Source of the DNA: a virus
Direction: 5' to 3' (one strand)
Length of the DNA stretch: 52,956 nucleotides
Virus record (IMG/VR): IMGVR_UViG_3300046808_000165
Span: 1 to 52,956 of that record
The translations under genes were made by a program, and so were the position numbers. Below are positions 42,662 to 50,605 of this stretch, piece by piece. The notes under the pieces were generated by a model. That model was not told the origin of the DNA. It made no database searches and saw only the letters and a list, made by a program, of their open reading frames with translations. Every line of letters starts with the position of its first letter. The first letter of the stretch is position 1.

Positions 42662-43219
42662 ATGAGTATTATTGACGAAAAATCAATTCAAGAAGCAAAG
42701 CCATACGAATTAAGTATTGCTGGTTTCAAACTAAAACTAAACAGCACTTTGTTTGCTGTGGCTATTCCTGTACTAACTACACTAGGTGGTGCGGCGTGGG
42801 GCGGCTTTCAGTTCTACACTGACTATATGAACATGAGAGCAAAGATTGAAAAGTATATTGCTCCTGACTTAACAACATTTGACAAGCGTTTGGCTGTCAT
42901 TGAAGAGAATAGTCAAAAGCAATTAGAATATACACGTGATATTAAGATTGACTTAAAGAATGATGTTCGCCGTTTAGATGACGTAGTATCCGATGTAGAA
43001 CGTACTGCTAAGACTAGCCAACGTGAAACTGACAATAGTGTTAGAGATTTACGTTCAGAGGTTCGTTCTATTCGCGGTGATATGGAAAGCACATTAAAAG
43101 CAAACAACAGAGAAGTACAATCAACTGTTAACGAACTAAAACGTGAGAACCAAAGTTTGGAACGTAGACTAGAAGGTAAGATCAAGCAGGCACTTGACAA
43201 TCCTTTGGCCAACAGATAA
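42662..43219 (+). CDS. Membrane-anchored coiled-coil protein
   Basis: This 185-residue protein has one transmembrane segment (about 31-50, LFAVAIPVLTTLGGAAWGGF) after a short cytoplasmic part. A long predicted coiled coil runs from about 75 to 178 (RLAVIEENSQ..., VRRLDDVVSDVERTAKTS, ELKRENQSLERRLEGK). With positive-inside logic, the coiled coil probably lies in the periplasm, but orientation is not certain. It is the third gene of the tightly spaced exported operon (2 bp after the preceding stop) and may tether the two secreted proteins to the inner membrane. I recall similar genes in marine T4-like phages. Confidence 0.65.
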   Translation: MSIIDEKSIQEAKPYELSIAGFKLKLNSTLFAVAIPVLTTLGGAAWGGFQFYTDYMNMRAKIEKYIAPDLTTFDKRLAVIEENSQKQLEYTRDIKIDLKNDVRRLDDVVSDVERTAKTSQRETDNSVRDLRSEVRSIRGDMESTLKANNREVQSTVNELKRENQSLERRLEGKIKQALDNPLANR

Positions 43220-43243
43220 AAAAATTTACACACAGAGACCTGA

Positions 43244-43251
43244 CTTAAATA
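43244..43251 (+). promoter_or_regulatory. Possible late-type promoter CTTAAATA
   Basis: A TAAATA core lies 45 bp before the outer-membrane protein gene. The same octamer occurs before PhoH on the minus strand. Confidence 0.35.
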
Positions 43252-43296
43252 TTAATATCGTAGACAATACGATTCTTTAAAAAGAGGAAAAACTAT

Positions 43297-43869
43297 ATGA
43301 AGAAACTTTTAACAGTAGCACTATTGGCAGTAGCCACACTACCCGCAACAGCATTTGCGGACTCATCATTAACCGGTGAAGTTCGTTTTTCTGATCCACG
43401 TGGTGGTAGGGCTGACAGCACTGAGTATCGTGTCGAAGCATGGAAAAAGGCTTTTGGCTCAGTACTAGTAGGTGCAGAACTTCAGGCTCGCCAGCCTGAA
43501 AATGAAGGCAAGTTGACTTCTAAGGTTTCAGTTAAGGCTGGAACTGAATTAAGTGAATTTGCTGGATTCAAGCCAGTAGCCTACACAGAAGTTGGTCAAC
43601 ATCTCGCTGATCATGTAAGTGGTGGAAACTTTAACTTTTGGGGTGCAGGCCTCAAGGTTAGTCGCCCACTAACAGCAGGTTTAACCCTCAACGCTGGCTA
43701 TCGCCATCGTGAAGGTTTTAGCGATGGTAATCTTAAGGAAGATCGTCTACATGGCGGCATTTCATATGCATTAACTAAGAAGACCAATGCAGGAGTTACT
43801 TATTATCGTACACGTAGTGGCGGTAATGACACTGATGCAATTGGCGTAGGACTTACAACAAAGTTCTAA
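43297..43869 (+). CDS. Outer-membrane beta-barrel protein
   Basis: This 190-residue protein has a classic signal peptide (residues 1-21, ending ATAFA) and a mature part of about eight to ten amphipathic strands with alternating hydrophobic residues (for example SVLVGAELQARQ, NFNFWGAGLKVSR, GLTLNAGYRHREGF, KTNAGVTYYRTRSG). It ends GVGLTTKF, the C-terminal Phe typical of proteins inserted by the Bam complex. Size fits a small OmpA/OmpW-like barrel. A phage-encoded barrel could mask or replace receptors and block superinfection; this is inference. It has a strong ribosome binding site (agaggaaa) and a terminator just after it. Confidence 0.72.
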   Translation: MKKLLTVALLAVATLPATAFADSSLTGEVRFSDPRGGRADSTEYRVEAWKKAFGSVLVGAELQARQPENEGKLTSKVSVKAGTELSEFAGFKPVAYTEVGQHLADHVSGGNFNFWGAGLKVSRPLTAGLTLNAGYRHREGFSDGNLKEDRLHGGISYALTKKTNAGVTYYRTRSGGNDTDAIGVGLTTKF

Positions 43870-43889
43870 TACATCTTAGATGTTTAAAG

Positions 43890-43920
43890 AGTAAGCCCGG
43901 GTTATCTCGGGCTTACTTTT
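43890..43920 (+). terminator. Rho-independent terminator
   Basis: AGTAAGCCCG pairs with CGGGCTTACT (10 bp) and is followed by a short T run. It ends the exported-protein block; a late promoter starts 3 bp later. Confidence 0.85.
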
Positions 43921-43922
43921 GG

Positions 43923-43930
43923 GATAAATA
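43923..43930 (+). promoter_or_regulatory. Late-type promoter GATAAATA, near-leaderless
   Basis: GATAAATA ends 7 bp before the ATG at 43938, and there is no Shine-Dalgarno. With T4 late geometry the leader would be only about two bases. Confidence 0.65.
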
Positions 43931-43937
43931 CTAGACT

Positions 43938-44642
43938 ATGAGAGCCACAGAATTTATTACAGAACGCAAGAATAAGAGAAAAAAATCCAAACTTAGGAAA
44001 TACTTCTTTCCTGGGTTCGCTTACTATGGCTTAGGTGGCAGTGAGTCAGGTGATGCCGGCGGGGACGCAGGTGGTGAGAGCATCCATGAAACAGCAGTAT
44101 CAGAATTAGCAAAAGAATTACCTTCATTGAAAAAGCACGATTATGATACAATTGATTTATTGATGAGAAAGATTTCTAAGAAACACCATATAACCGGTAA
44201 AGCATTGCATGATTTATTCGTAAAACAATATAAGGCAACTCCTGACAATTGGATCAAAGGTAAACTTGATGAAGTCGATAATGTAGATTGTGACTTAGAA
44301 CATGAAGTTGATAAGTTTACTCAATGGGCTTGTGAAAAACTTCATATTAAAGATACACCCAAAATTCAATTAAGTATGGACACCGAAGAAGCGCAAACAA
44401 ATCATCATACCGGTGGACATGTTATGGGTGACGATAAAGTTTGGGTATATACTGCAAACAGAAACTTAGTTGATATTTTGCGTACTGTATTCCATGAACT
44501 AGTTCATGTACGTCAGGGTGAATTGAATATGATTAAGCCGGGCGATAGTTATCCAGGCAGTCCTATTGAAGCAATGGCAGACATGCTTGCTGGAAAATAT
44601 ATTAAAATCTATGGTGAGAAAAACAGACATATATTTCAGTAA
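43938..44642 (+). CDS. Capsid-targeted-type zinc metallopeptidase
   Basis: This 234-residue protein begins MRATEFITERKNKRKKS, with ITE as a possible cleavage site. A helical domain follows (about 50-108, YDTIDLLMRKISKKHHITGK), which I recall from other phages. The C-terminal domain (115-234) has the zinc motif HELVH (186-190), in RTVFHELVHVRQGE, and a downstream E211 in PIEAMADMLAGK as a possible third ligand. It should be an active protease. If packaged, it would enter the cell with the DNA, a protein counterpart of T4 Alt. It has its own late promoter and ends one base into the next ATG. Confidence 0.75.
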   Translation: MRATEFITERKNKRKKSKLRKYFFPGFAYYGLGGSESGDAGGDAGGESIHETAVSELAKELPSLKKHDYDTIDLLMRKISKKHHITGKALHDLFVKQYKATPDNWIKGKLDEVDNVDCDLEHEVDKFTQWACEKLHIKDTPKIQLSMDTEEAQTNHHTGGHVMGDDKVWVYTANRNLVDILRTVFHELVHVRQGELNMIKPGDSYPGSPIEAMADMLAGKYIKIYGEKNRHIFQ

Positions 44643-45748
44643 TGCAGGAATATATCTTTCTTCATCTATCCCATTATTCATCTAAAAACTTCTATTGTCA
44701 TGTAGACATAGAAAATTTTTATTTGGATATCAAAGATATCAGCGAACATCACGGTGATAAAACTGTATTATTATTTCACATCTTTGAAAATTTAGAATTA
44801 AGCCAAATCAATGCATTTGGACTAGAAGCGTTTAGGAATATACTTGATCATTTTAAAGTAAAATACTATTTTGTGTTAGATGGACTTTATCAAGGTCAAC
44901 ACCAACTTATCAATTCACATAACATCATTACACTTAATTGGGGCATGTTATATGTGTATTATAATACCATGATAAAAAACCATGAAAGGATAGAAGCATA
45001 TAATCCTGTTACAGGTAAAGGATTGTTCTTTTGTGGTAAGGGCAATAAACCCCATAGAATTGGTTTATTAAAAAAGTTTTATGAAACTGATACTCTGCAC
45101 AATCTAACTTGGTCATACATCAATACAGACGTAGAAAAACAACAAATAAAAAATGAATTCTTTTCTGAATACACTGATGAAGACTATATCCACTTTACAC
45201 AACAATGTGAAAGAGTACTAGATTACACTCCTGAATATGATGAAAACTCATGGACCTTTTCGCACTTTGGATACCCATGCGATCTTAATTTATACAAGAA
45301 CACAGGATTTAGTATCATCAGTGAAACTTGGGTAAATTTCGGTACACATTTAATGACTGAAAAAACTTGGAGAGTGATTTCAAATAAGCACCCATTCATT
45401 ATGGTTGGATCACCTTATAATGTTATTAAACTTAAACAGTTAGGATTCAAAACGTTTAATGAATATCTTACTATTCCCGATTATGATACCATTGACCATT
45501 TAGACGATAGGCTTGATGCGGTTGTCACTAATGCATCCAATTTAAGAACATTGCTTGAGAAAAAAGAACCCGAACTAATGGAACAACTAAAAATCGATAC
45601 GGAATATAATTGTGCTAGATTTAACCAATTAGCACGTGACGATATCAATAATTTCCTTTCTGCTTTACAAGCAGACGAAAGTTTATTAGAATCAATTGTT
45701 GAATTTCATCATCACCAACTAAAATTTATACGCAATCAAAACGGTTAA
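44642..45748 (+). CDS. Glycosyltransferase-like protein
   Basis: This 368-residue protein has no leader. The C-terminal half has FSIISETWVNFGTHLMTEKT followed by WRVISNKHPFIMVGSP, YNVIKLKQLGFKTFNEY and DYDTIDHLDDRLDAVV. TEKTW...HPF(I)xxG with GFKTF resembles GT-B transferases such as fucosyltransferase family 10, where this region binds the sugar nucleotide. I recall similar phage genes annotated only as hypothetical. The N-terminal half is less conserved. The substrate is unknown. It follows the metallopeptidase with a one-base overlap. Confidence 0.5.
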   Translation: MQEYIFLHLSHYSSKNFYCHVDIENFYLDIKDISEHHGDKTVLLFHIFENLELSQINAFGLEAFRNILDHFKVKYYFVLDGLYQGQHQLINSHNIITLNWGMLYVYYNTMIKNHERIEAYNPVTGKGLFFCGKGNKPHRIGLLKKFYETDTLHNLTWSYINTDVEKQQIKNEFFSEYTDEDYIHFTQQCERVLDYTPEYDENSWTFSHFGYPCDLNLYKNTGFSIISETWVNFGTHLMTEKTWRVISNKHPFIMVGSPYNVIKLKQLGFKTFNEYLTIPDYDTIDHLDDRLDAVVTNASNLRTLLEKKEPELMEQLKIDTEYNCARFNQLARDDINNFLSALQADESLLESIVEFHHHQLKFIRNQNG

Positions 45749-45756
45749 ATTAGATA

Positions 45757-45785
45757 TTGACTATCTACAGTTAATCGTATATACT
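45757..45785 (+). promoter_or_regulatory. Sigma70-like early promoter (dsbA-DNA polymerase operon)
   Basis: TTGACT, 17 bp, TATACT, followed by a 29-bp leader with caggag as Shine-Dalgarno before the ATG at 45815. It would drive the DsbA-like, SGNH and polymerase genes. Confidence 0.75.
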
Positions 45786-45814
45786 TACAAAGTCACAATA
45801 CAGGAGTAACCTAC

Positions 45815-46075
45815 ATGACCACACGTACATTTAATAATGAAGCAAAGATCAAACTCACCCAACTAGTTAACGAGGGTATGAGTGTTCTACACGAAGTTGA
45901 TACTCTTAACGAAGGTCTTAACGATACTATTAAGGCAATCGCAGAAGAACTAGAAATCAAGCCCTCTATTCTTAAGAAGGCTATTAAGGTTGCACACAAA
46001 GCACGTTTGGGTGAGACTAACAAAGAAAATGAAGAACTTAACACAATCTTGGAGACTGTTGGTAAGACTTTATAA
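45815..46075 (+). CDS. dsbA: DsbA-like double-stranded DNA-binding protein
   Basis: This 86-residue, fully helical protein (MTTRTFNNEAKIKLTQLVNE...) has the two-helix core IKAIAEELEIKPSILKKAIK, a helix-turn-helix-like segment. Size and this core match the T4 DsbA family (89 aa), a dsDNA-binding protein linked to late gene expression, not the thiol oxidase of the same name. Position at the head of the DNA polymerase operon agrees. It overlaps the next gene by one base. No Cys is present. Confidence 0.72.
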   Translation: MTTRTFNNEAKIKLTQLVNEGMSVLHEVDTLNEGLNDTIKAIAEELEIKPSILKKAIKVAHKARLGETNKENEELNTILETVGKTL

Positions 46076-46692
46076 TGAGTAGACTAATAGCGTTTGGCTG
46101 TTCGTTTACGCATGGCGTCGGCCTAGTAGACATATATCCAAGCATTTCAAGGTCTAGTCGTTTTGCATGGCCCGAAATATTAGGAAATAAACTTTCCCGA
46201 AGCGTAGTGAATAAGGGAAAACCGGGCATTGGCAATTTAGAAATTTTGAATAACGTACTTACTACAAAGTTTCAGCCTTCTGATATAGTAGTAATTATGT
46301 GGTCTGAATTTAGCCGCCATGATTTTTTTAGGTACAAGGCTATACCAATTGGCGGCAGGTTGATTGGGGGCGAATCAGAATTTCTAAAATATAATCCCAT
46401 CGAAGAAGATTGGTGGATAAACAATAATAGGGCACGTAATTGGTTGACTATTCATCATTGTAGCGTATACTTACAAAGTCTGAATATTCCTTTCGTAAGT
46501 CTTTTGGGAATAATTGGAAATGATACACTACCTTATCCTTCACTTAAAATCCCCAATTTAATTGAGGATATTAAACCAAATGACTGGATAATAGATAAGG
46601 CAATGGATGCAAATGACGAAGGCGGTAGTCATCCCGGTTTGGAAAGTCACAAGTTGATTGCTAATTTAATTTATGATAAGATAAAACAATGA
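46075..46692 (+). CDS. SGNH/GDSL-type hydrolase
   Basis: This 205-residue protein has an SGNH layout: catalytic Ser in FGCSFTHG (S10), a Gly/Asn block KGKPGIGNLEI (about 49-59), SDIVVIMWSEFSRHD, and the C-terminal His in GGSHPGLESH (about 186-195). Such enzymes remove acyl groups from sugars, lipids or peptidoglycan. There is no signal peptide, so the substrate is cytoplasmic or on nascent surface precursors. The gene lies between DsbA and DNA polymerase, overlapping both; the reason for this linkage is unknown. Confidence 0.68.
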   Translation: MSRLIAFGCSFTHGVGLVDIYPSISRSSRFAWPEILGNKLSRSVVNKGKPGIGNLEILNNVLTTKFQPSDIVVIMWSEFSRHDFFRYKAIPIGGRLIGGESEFLKYNPIEEDWWINNNRARNWLTIHHCSVYLQSLNIPFVSLLGIIGNDTLPYPSLKIPNLIEDIKPNDWIIDKAMDANDEGGSHPGLESHKLIANLIYDKIKQ

Positions 46693-49406
46693 GTTATATT
46701 GACGCAATTCACGATAATAATGGTGACCGCATTTATGTGGTAGAGCGTACGCCGGAAGGCAAGCGCACGTATAAAGAGTTCCCTACAAATTATACATTTT
46801 ACTATAGTGATCCTAAGGGTAAACATCGCAGTATCTATAATGATCCTGTGAGCAGGTTCAGTACACGTAAGCGTAGTGAATTTGAAAAAGAACGAAGGAT
46901 CCACAGTGGTAAGAAACTTTTCGAAAGTGATATCAATGTAGTATTTCGCTGCCTCAGCGAAAACTATCTCGGTGTGGAGCCTCCAAAACTTCACACTGTT
47001 TTCTTTGACATTGAGGTAGACTTTGATCCTGACAAGGGTTTTAGTCCTACTAGTGATCCATTCAATCCTGTTACAGCAATTAGTCTTTACTTAGATTGGC
47101 TTGATCAACTAGTAACACTTTGCATTCCTCCCCGTCATATGTCTGACGAGACTGCGAAAGAAATTGCAAGCCAGTTTGAAAACTGTATTATCTTTGATAA
47201 TGAAACAGAAATGTTTGAGACATTCTTTCAACTTATTGAAGATGCAGATGTATTGACTGGTTGGAACTCAGAAGGATACGATATTCCATACATGGTTAAT
47301 CGTGTCACACGTGTAATGAGTAAAGATGATACACGCAAGTTCTGCTTAATGGGTCAACTTCCAAAGCCTAGAACATATGAACGTTTCGGTAAAGAAGAAA
47401 CAACGTATGATCTAGTTGGCCGTATTCACATGGACTATTTGCAGTTGTACAAGAAGTACAACTATGAAAGTCGTCACAGTTATAAACTAGACTTCATTGG
47501 TGAAATGGAAGTCGGTGAGAACAAAACACAGTATGAAGGCACACTTGATCAATTGTATAACAAGGACTGGCTCAAGTTCTTAGAATACAATCGTCAGGAT
47601 ACAATGTTGTTGGTTAAGATCCACAACAAACTAAAATTCCTTGATCTAGCAAATGCGCTAGCACATGAGAATACAGTGTTGTTACCCACTGTCATGGGTT
47701 CTGTTGCTATGATTGAAATGGCAATTATGAACGAAGCACATGAAAGAGGTTTAGTAGTTCCCGACAAGAAAAGGAAGAATGAAAATGCAGATGAAGTCCA
47801 GCAAGCGGCAGGTGCCTATGTTGCTACTCCCAAAAGGGGCATCCACGAATGGGTCGGAGCAGTTGACATTAACTCACTGTACCCATCAGCAATCCGCGCT
47901 CTTAACATGGCACCGGAAACCATCATTGCTCAAGTCAGACAAACACTCACTGACCAGTACATGCTTGATAAGGGACTTAAACTAGCACGTGAGAAGAAGC
48001 GTCACAAAGAAGGTGATGATGCTGTAACAGGCAGTATTCTATGGGAAGGCTTGTTTGGCTCACTTGAGTATACTGCAATCATGAGCCAAGAACGTGGCAC
48101 AATTCTTACTGTTGATTATGAAGATGGTCGCAGTGTAGAAATGAGTGCCGCAGAGATTTGGAAGATGGTCTTTGATAGTCATAGACCTTGGATGATCAGT
48201 GCGAACGGTACAATCTTTACATATGAGAAAGAGGGTGTGATTCCCGGACTGCTTACACGTTGGTATACAGAACGTAAATCAATTCAAAAGCAGGCTAAGG
48301 AAGCATACGGTACTGATATGTATGAGTATTATGACAAGCGACAACTTGTTCGTAAGATTTTGCTTAACTCAGCATATGGTGCATTGTTGAACGAGCATTG
48401 TCGTTTCTATGATAAGCGTATCGGTCAGAGTGTAACATTAAGTGGTCGTCAGATTGTTAAGCATATGATGAGTACTATCAACGAAACTGTTGAAGGTATC
48501 TATTCACATGAAGGCAATGCAATCGTATATGGTGATACTGACAGTTGTTACTTCACTGCATATACGACACTAAAGCCACAGATTGATAAGGGTGAACTTG
48601 ATTGGAATAAAGAAGTTTGCATTGGACTATATGATGGCATTGCTGATACTGCGAATGAGAGTTTCCCAGCATTCATGGAAAAAGCATTTCATGCTCCTCG
48701 CAAGAACGGTGCAATCATTAAGGCTGGTCGAGAACTAATCGGTGATCGTGCTATCTTTATCACTAAAAAGCGTTATGCTATCAATATCTTTGATAAAGAA
48801 GGCAAGCGTAAAGATACTGATGGCAAGTTGGGTGATATCAAGGCTATGGGTCTTGATCTTAAGAGAGCAGATACTCCTAAGTATGTTCAAGAATTCTTAA
48901 TGAATGTATTGAGCATGGTTATTCAACAAGGTAAAGGTCGTGATGAGATCATCGAAGCAGTTAAGAATTTCAAGATTGAATTAGGAAAGCAAGACAGTTG
49001 GACTAAGGGTAGCCCTAAGAGTGCCAACAAGATGACTTACTATGAAGAACTTGAAAAGAAAAGCACAACAGGCAAGGCTAATATGCCAGGTCACGTTCGT
49101 GCATCATTGAATTGGAACTACTTGCGCCGTGTAAACAGCGACAATTATTCAATGAAGATGGTCGATGGTATGAAAGTAATCGTGTGCAAACTAAAGGCAA
49201 ATCCATTAGGGTTTACTAGTATTGCATATCCAACTGATGAGTTAAGATTGCCCGAATGGTTCAAAGAACTTCCATTTGATGACAGTGAAATGGAACGCAC
49301 TCTAGTAGATGAAAAAATTGAAAACCTATTGGGTGTGTTAGATTGGGACTTACGTGCAAACACTGACACTAATTCAACGTTTGATGACTTATTCAGTTTC
49401 GGTTAA
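46689..49406 (+). CDS. 43: Family B DNA polymerase (gp43-like)
   Basis: This 905-residue replicative polymerase is close to T4 gp43 (898). The 3'-5' exonuclease motif I is FFDIEVDFD (D107, E109); the exonuclease domain continues to about 330. Polymerase motif A is DINSLYPSAIRALNM (D393), motif B is KILLNSAYGALLNEH (from 556) and motif C is YGDTDSCYFT (D616, D618). All catalytic residues are present. The C-terminus ends FDDLFSFG, a likely clamp-binding peptide as in gp43. It is the last gene of the early DsbA operon, and the sliding clamp gene follows with its own promoter. Confidence 0.95.
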   Translation: MSYIDAIHDNNGDRIYVVERTPEGKRTYKEFPTNYTFYYSDPKGKHRSIYNDPVSRFSTRKRSEFEKERRIHSGKKLFESDINVVFRCLSENYLGVEPPKLHTVFFDIEVDFDPDKGFSPTSDPFNPVTAISLYLDWLDQLVTLCIPPRHMSDETAKEIASQFENCIIFDNETEMFETFFQLIEDADVLTGWNSEGYDIPYMVNRVTRVMSKDDTRKFCLMGQLPKPRTYERFGKEETTYDLVGRIHMDYLQLYKKYNYESRHSYKLDFIGEMEVGENKTQYEGTLDQLYNKDWLKFLEYNRQDTMLLVKIHNKLKFLDLANALAHENTVLLPTVMGSVAMIEMAIMNEAHERGLVVPDKKRKNENADEVQQAAGAYVATPKRGIHEWVGAVDINSLYPSAIRALNMAPETIIAQVRQTLTDQYMLDKGLKLAREKKRHKEGDDAVTGSILWEGLFGSLEYTAIMSQERGTILTVDYEDGRSVEMSAAEIWKMVFDSHRPWMISANGTIFTYEKEGVIPGLLTRWYTERKSIQKQAKEAYGTDMYEYYDKRQLVRKILLNSAYGALLNEHCRFYDKRIGQSVTLSGRQIVKHMMSTINETVEGIYSHEGNAIVYGDTDSCYFTAYTTLKPQIDKGELDWNKEVCIGLYDGIADTANESFPAFMEKAFHAPRKNGAIIKAGRELIGDRAIFITKKRYAINIFDKEGKRKDTDGKLGDIKAMGLDLKRADTPKYVQEFLMNVLSMVIQQGKGRDEIIEAVKNFKIELGKQDSWTKGSPKSANKMTYYEELEKKSTTGKANMPGHVRASLNWNYLRRVNSDNYSMKMVDGMKVIVCKLKANPLGFTSIAYPTDELRLPEWFKELPFDDSEMERTLVDEKIENLLGVLDWDLRANTDTNSTFDDLFSFG

Positions 49407-49414
49407 ACAAGTCA

Positions 49415-49443
49415 TTGACAAACGTAATAAAAACCACTATTAT
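49415..49443 (+). promoter_or_regulatory. Sigma70-like early promoter (sliding clamp)
   Basis: A perfect TTGACA, 17 bp, TATTAT, with a leader of about 36 bases and aaaggaaa as Shine-Dalgarno before the ATG at 49487. Confidence 0.82.
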
Positions 49444-49457
49444 ACATACTGTAATTG

Positions 49458-49465
49458 CCTAAATA
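49458..49465 (+). promoter_or_regulatory. Possible late-type motif CCTAAATA
   Basis: A TAAATA core lies 21 bp before the clamp ATG. It could give late expression of the clamp, which itself is a late transcription factor in T4. Confidence 0.35.
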
Positions 49466-49486
49466 TTATTAACAAAGGAAACACAC

Positions 49487-50218
49487 ATGAAAGATAATTT
49501 ACAAGACTTAATTCAGCACACACATGGTCTAGGTGTGATTGATCTAATCAAGGTCGTAGGTACCGATCAAGAAACTCAAATCGCGGCAATCGCAGAAGAT
49601 AAGAGTGTTATTGTCACTGGTACTTTCAAGACTCCATTAGCAGATTTCATTGGCACATTCGGTATGCCAAATCTAGTTAAGTTAAAGACTATTCTAGGCT
49701 TTGATGACTATGATGACAAGGCAACAATCAATGTCACACGTGTCAACAAAGATGGTGTAGATACTCCAACTGCTATTCACTTTGAAACTTCAACTGGCGA
49801 TTTCGTAAACGATTATCGTCTAATGTCAAAGACAATCATTGAAGAAAAGGTGCGCAATGTTACATTCAAGGGTGCTACTTGGAACGTTGAGTTTGAGCCT
49901 ACTGTTGCTGGTATCATGCGTCTTAAGAAGCAGGCTAGTGCTAACAGCGAAGAAAACAACTTCACTACTAAGACTGACAACGGTGATCTAAAGATTTACT
50001 TTGGTGACCCCTCAACTCACAGTGGTAACTTTGTATTTCACACAGGTGTGTCAGGTACATTAAGCCGTCAATGGATGTGGCCTGTTAAGGTATTCCAGTC
50101 AATCATGGATCTTCCAGGTGACAAGACTGTTCGTATCAGTGATGCTGGTGCCGCAGAAATTGTGGTAGATTCAGGATTAGCAACATATCGTTATCTACTT
50201 CCTGCACAGGCAAAATGA
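49487..50218 (+). CDS. 45: Sliding clamp (gp45-like)
   Basis: This 243-residue protein is the DNA polymerase processivity clamp; in T4 gp45 also activates late promoters through gp33 and gp55. Landmarks are VIVTGTFKTPLADFIGTFGM near the N-terminus, LKTILGFDDYD, DYRLMSKTIIEEKV and the C-terminal TYRYLLPAQAK. Length is close to T4 gp45 (228). It lies right after the polymerase but is under its own early promoter. Its presence supports the reading of GATAAATA as clamp-dependent late promoters. It overlaps the next gene by 4 bp. Confidence 0.85.
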   Translation: MKDNLQDLIQHTHGLGVIDLIKVVGTDQETQIAAIAEDKSVIVTGTFKTPLADFIGTFGMPNLVKLKTILGFDDYDDKATINVTRVNKDGVDTPTAIHFETSTGDFVNDYRLMSKTIIEEKVRNVTFKGATWNVEFEPTVAGIMRLKKQASANSEENNFTTKTDNGDLKIYFGDPSTHSGNFVFHTGVSGTLSRQWMWPVKVFQSIMDLPGDKTVRISDAGAAEIVVDSGLATYRYLLPAQAK

Positions 50219-50604
50219 TCAAGAGCATTACTTCAACAGGTAGATATATGCATGTCACCGGTAATCCCGGAAACACGTATGTTAATAACTACAGCGGTGC
50301 CTTAAATGTAGGTAATATCCGTTATAATACTACTAATCAAAACTTAGAAGTCTATGACGGTTCTACTTGGATTCAGATTCAATCAGGATATGCTAGTGTT
50401 GGACTAAATGCCGAAGCAGAATCATTACTTGATTGGGCCCGGCAAAAACGTGATGAAGAATTGCAAATACAAGCATTAGCAAAATCTAATGTTGCTATTA
50501 AAGATTTATTAGAGCAACGTAAAACTATTGATGATCAAATTTCAATGGTTAAGACCCTAGTCAATTCATACAGTGACGGTGACGAAGTACAGACAAGCCC
50601 GTAA
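50215..50604 (+). CDS. Conserved phage protein with coiled-coil tail
   Basis: This 129-residue protein has a beta-rich N-terminal part (TSTGRYMHVTGNPGNTYVNN, VGNIRYNTTNQNLEVYDGST) resembling short fibre or adhesin turns. A helical C-terminal part (about 65-118, LLDWARQKRDEELQIQALAK) likely forms a coiled coil. The NIRYNTTNQNxEVxDGSxW segment recurs in phage fibre-like proteins. I recall homologues in marine T4-like phages, often near the clamp gene, without a proven role. It is coupled to the clamp gene by an ATGA overlap. Confidence 0.6.
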   Translation: MIKSITSTGRYMHVTGNPGNTYVNNYSGALNVGNIRYNTTNQNLEVYDGSTWIQIQSGYASVGLNAEAESLLDWARQKRDEELQIQALAKSNVAIKDLLEQRKTIDDQISMVKTLVNSYSDGDEVQTSP

Positions 50605-50605
50605 C

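Noticed and set aside
43193-43221. TTGACA at 43193 as a promoter for the outer-membrane protein gene
   Set aside because: It lies inside the preceding coding sequence and no convincing -10 element is at the right distance (TAAAAA only).
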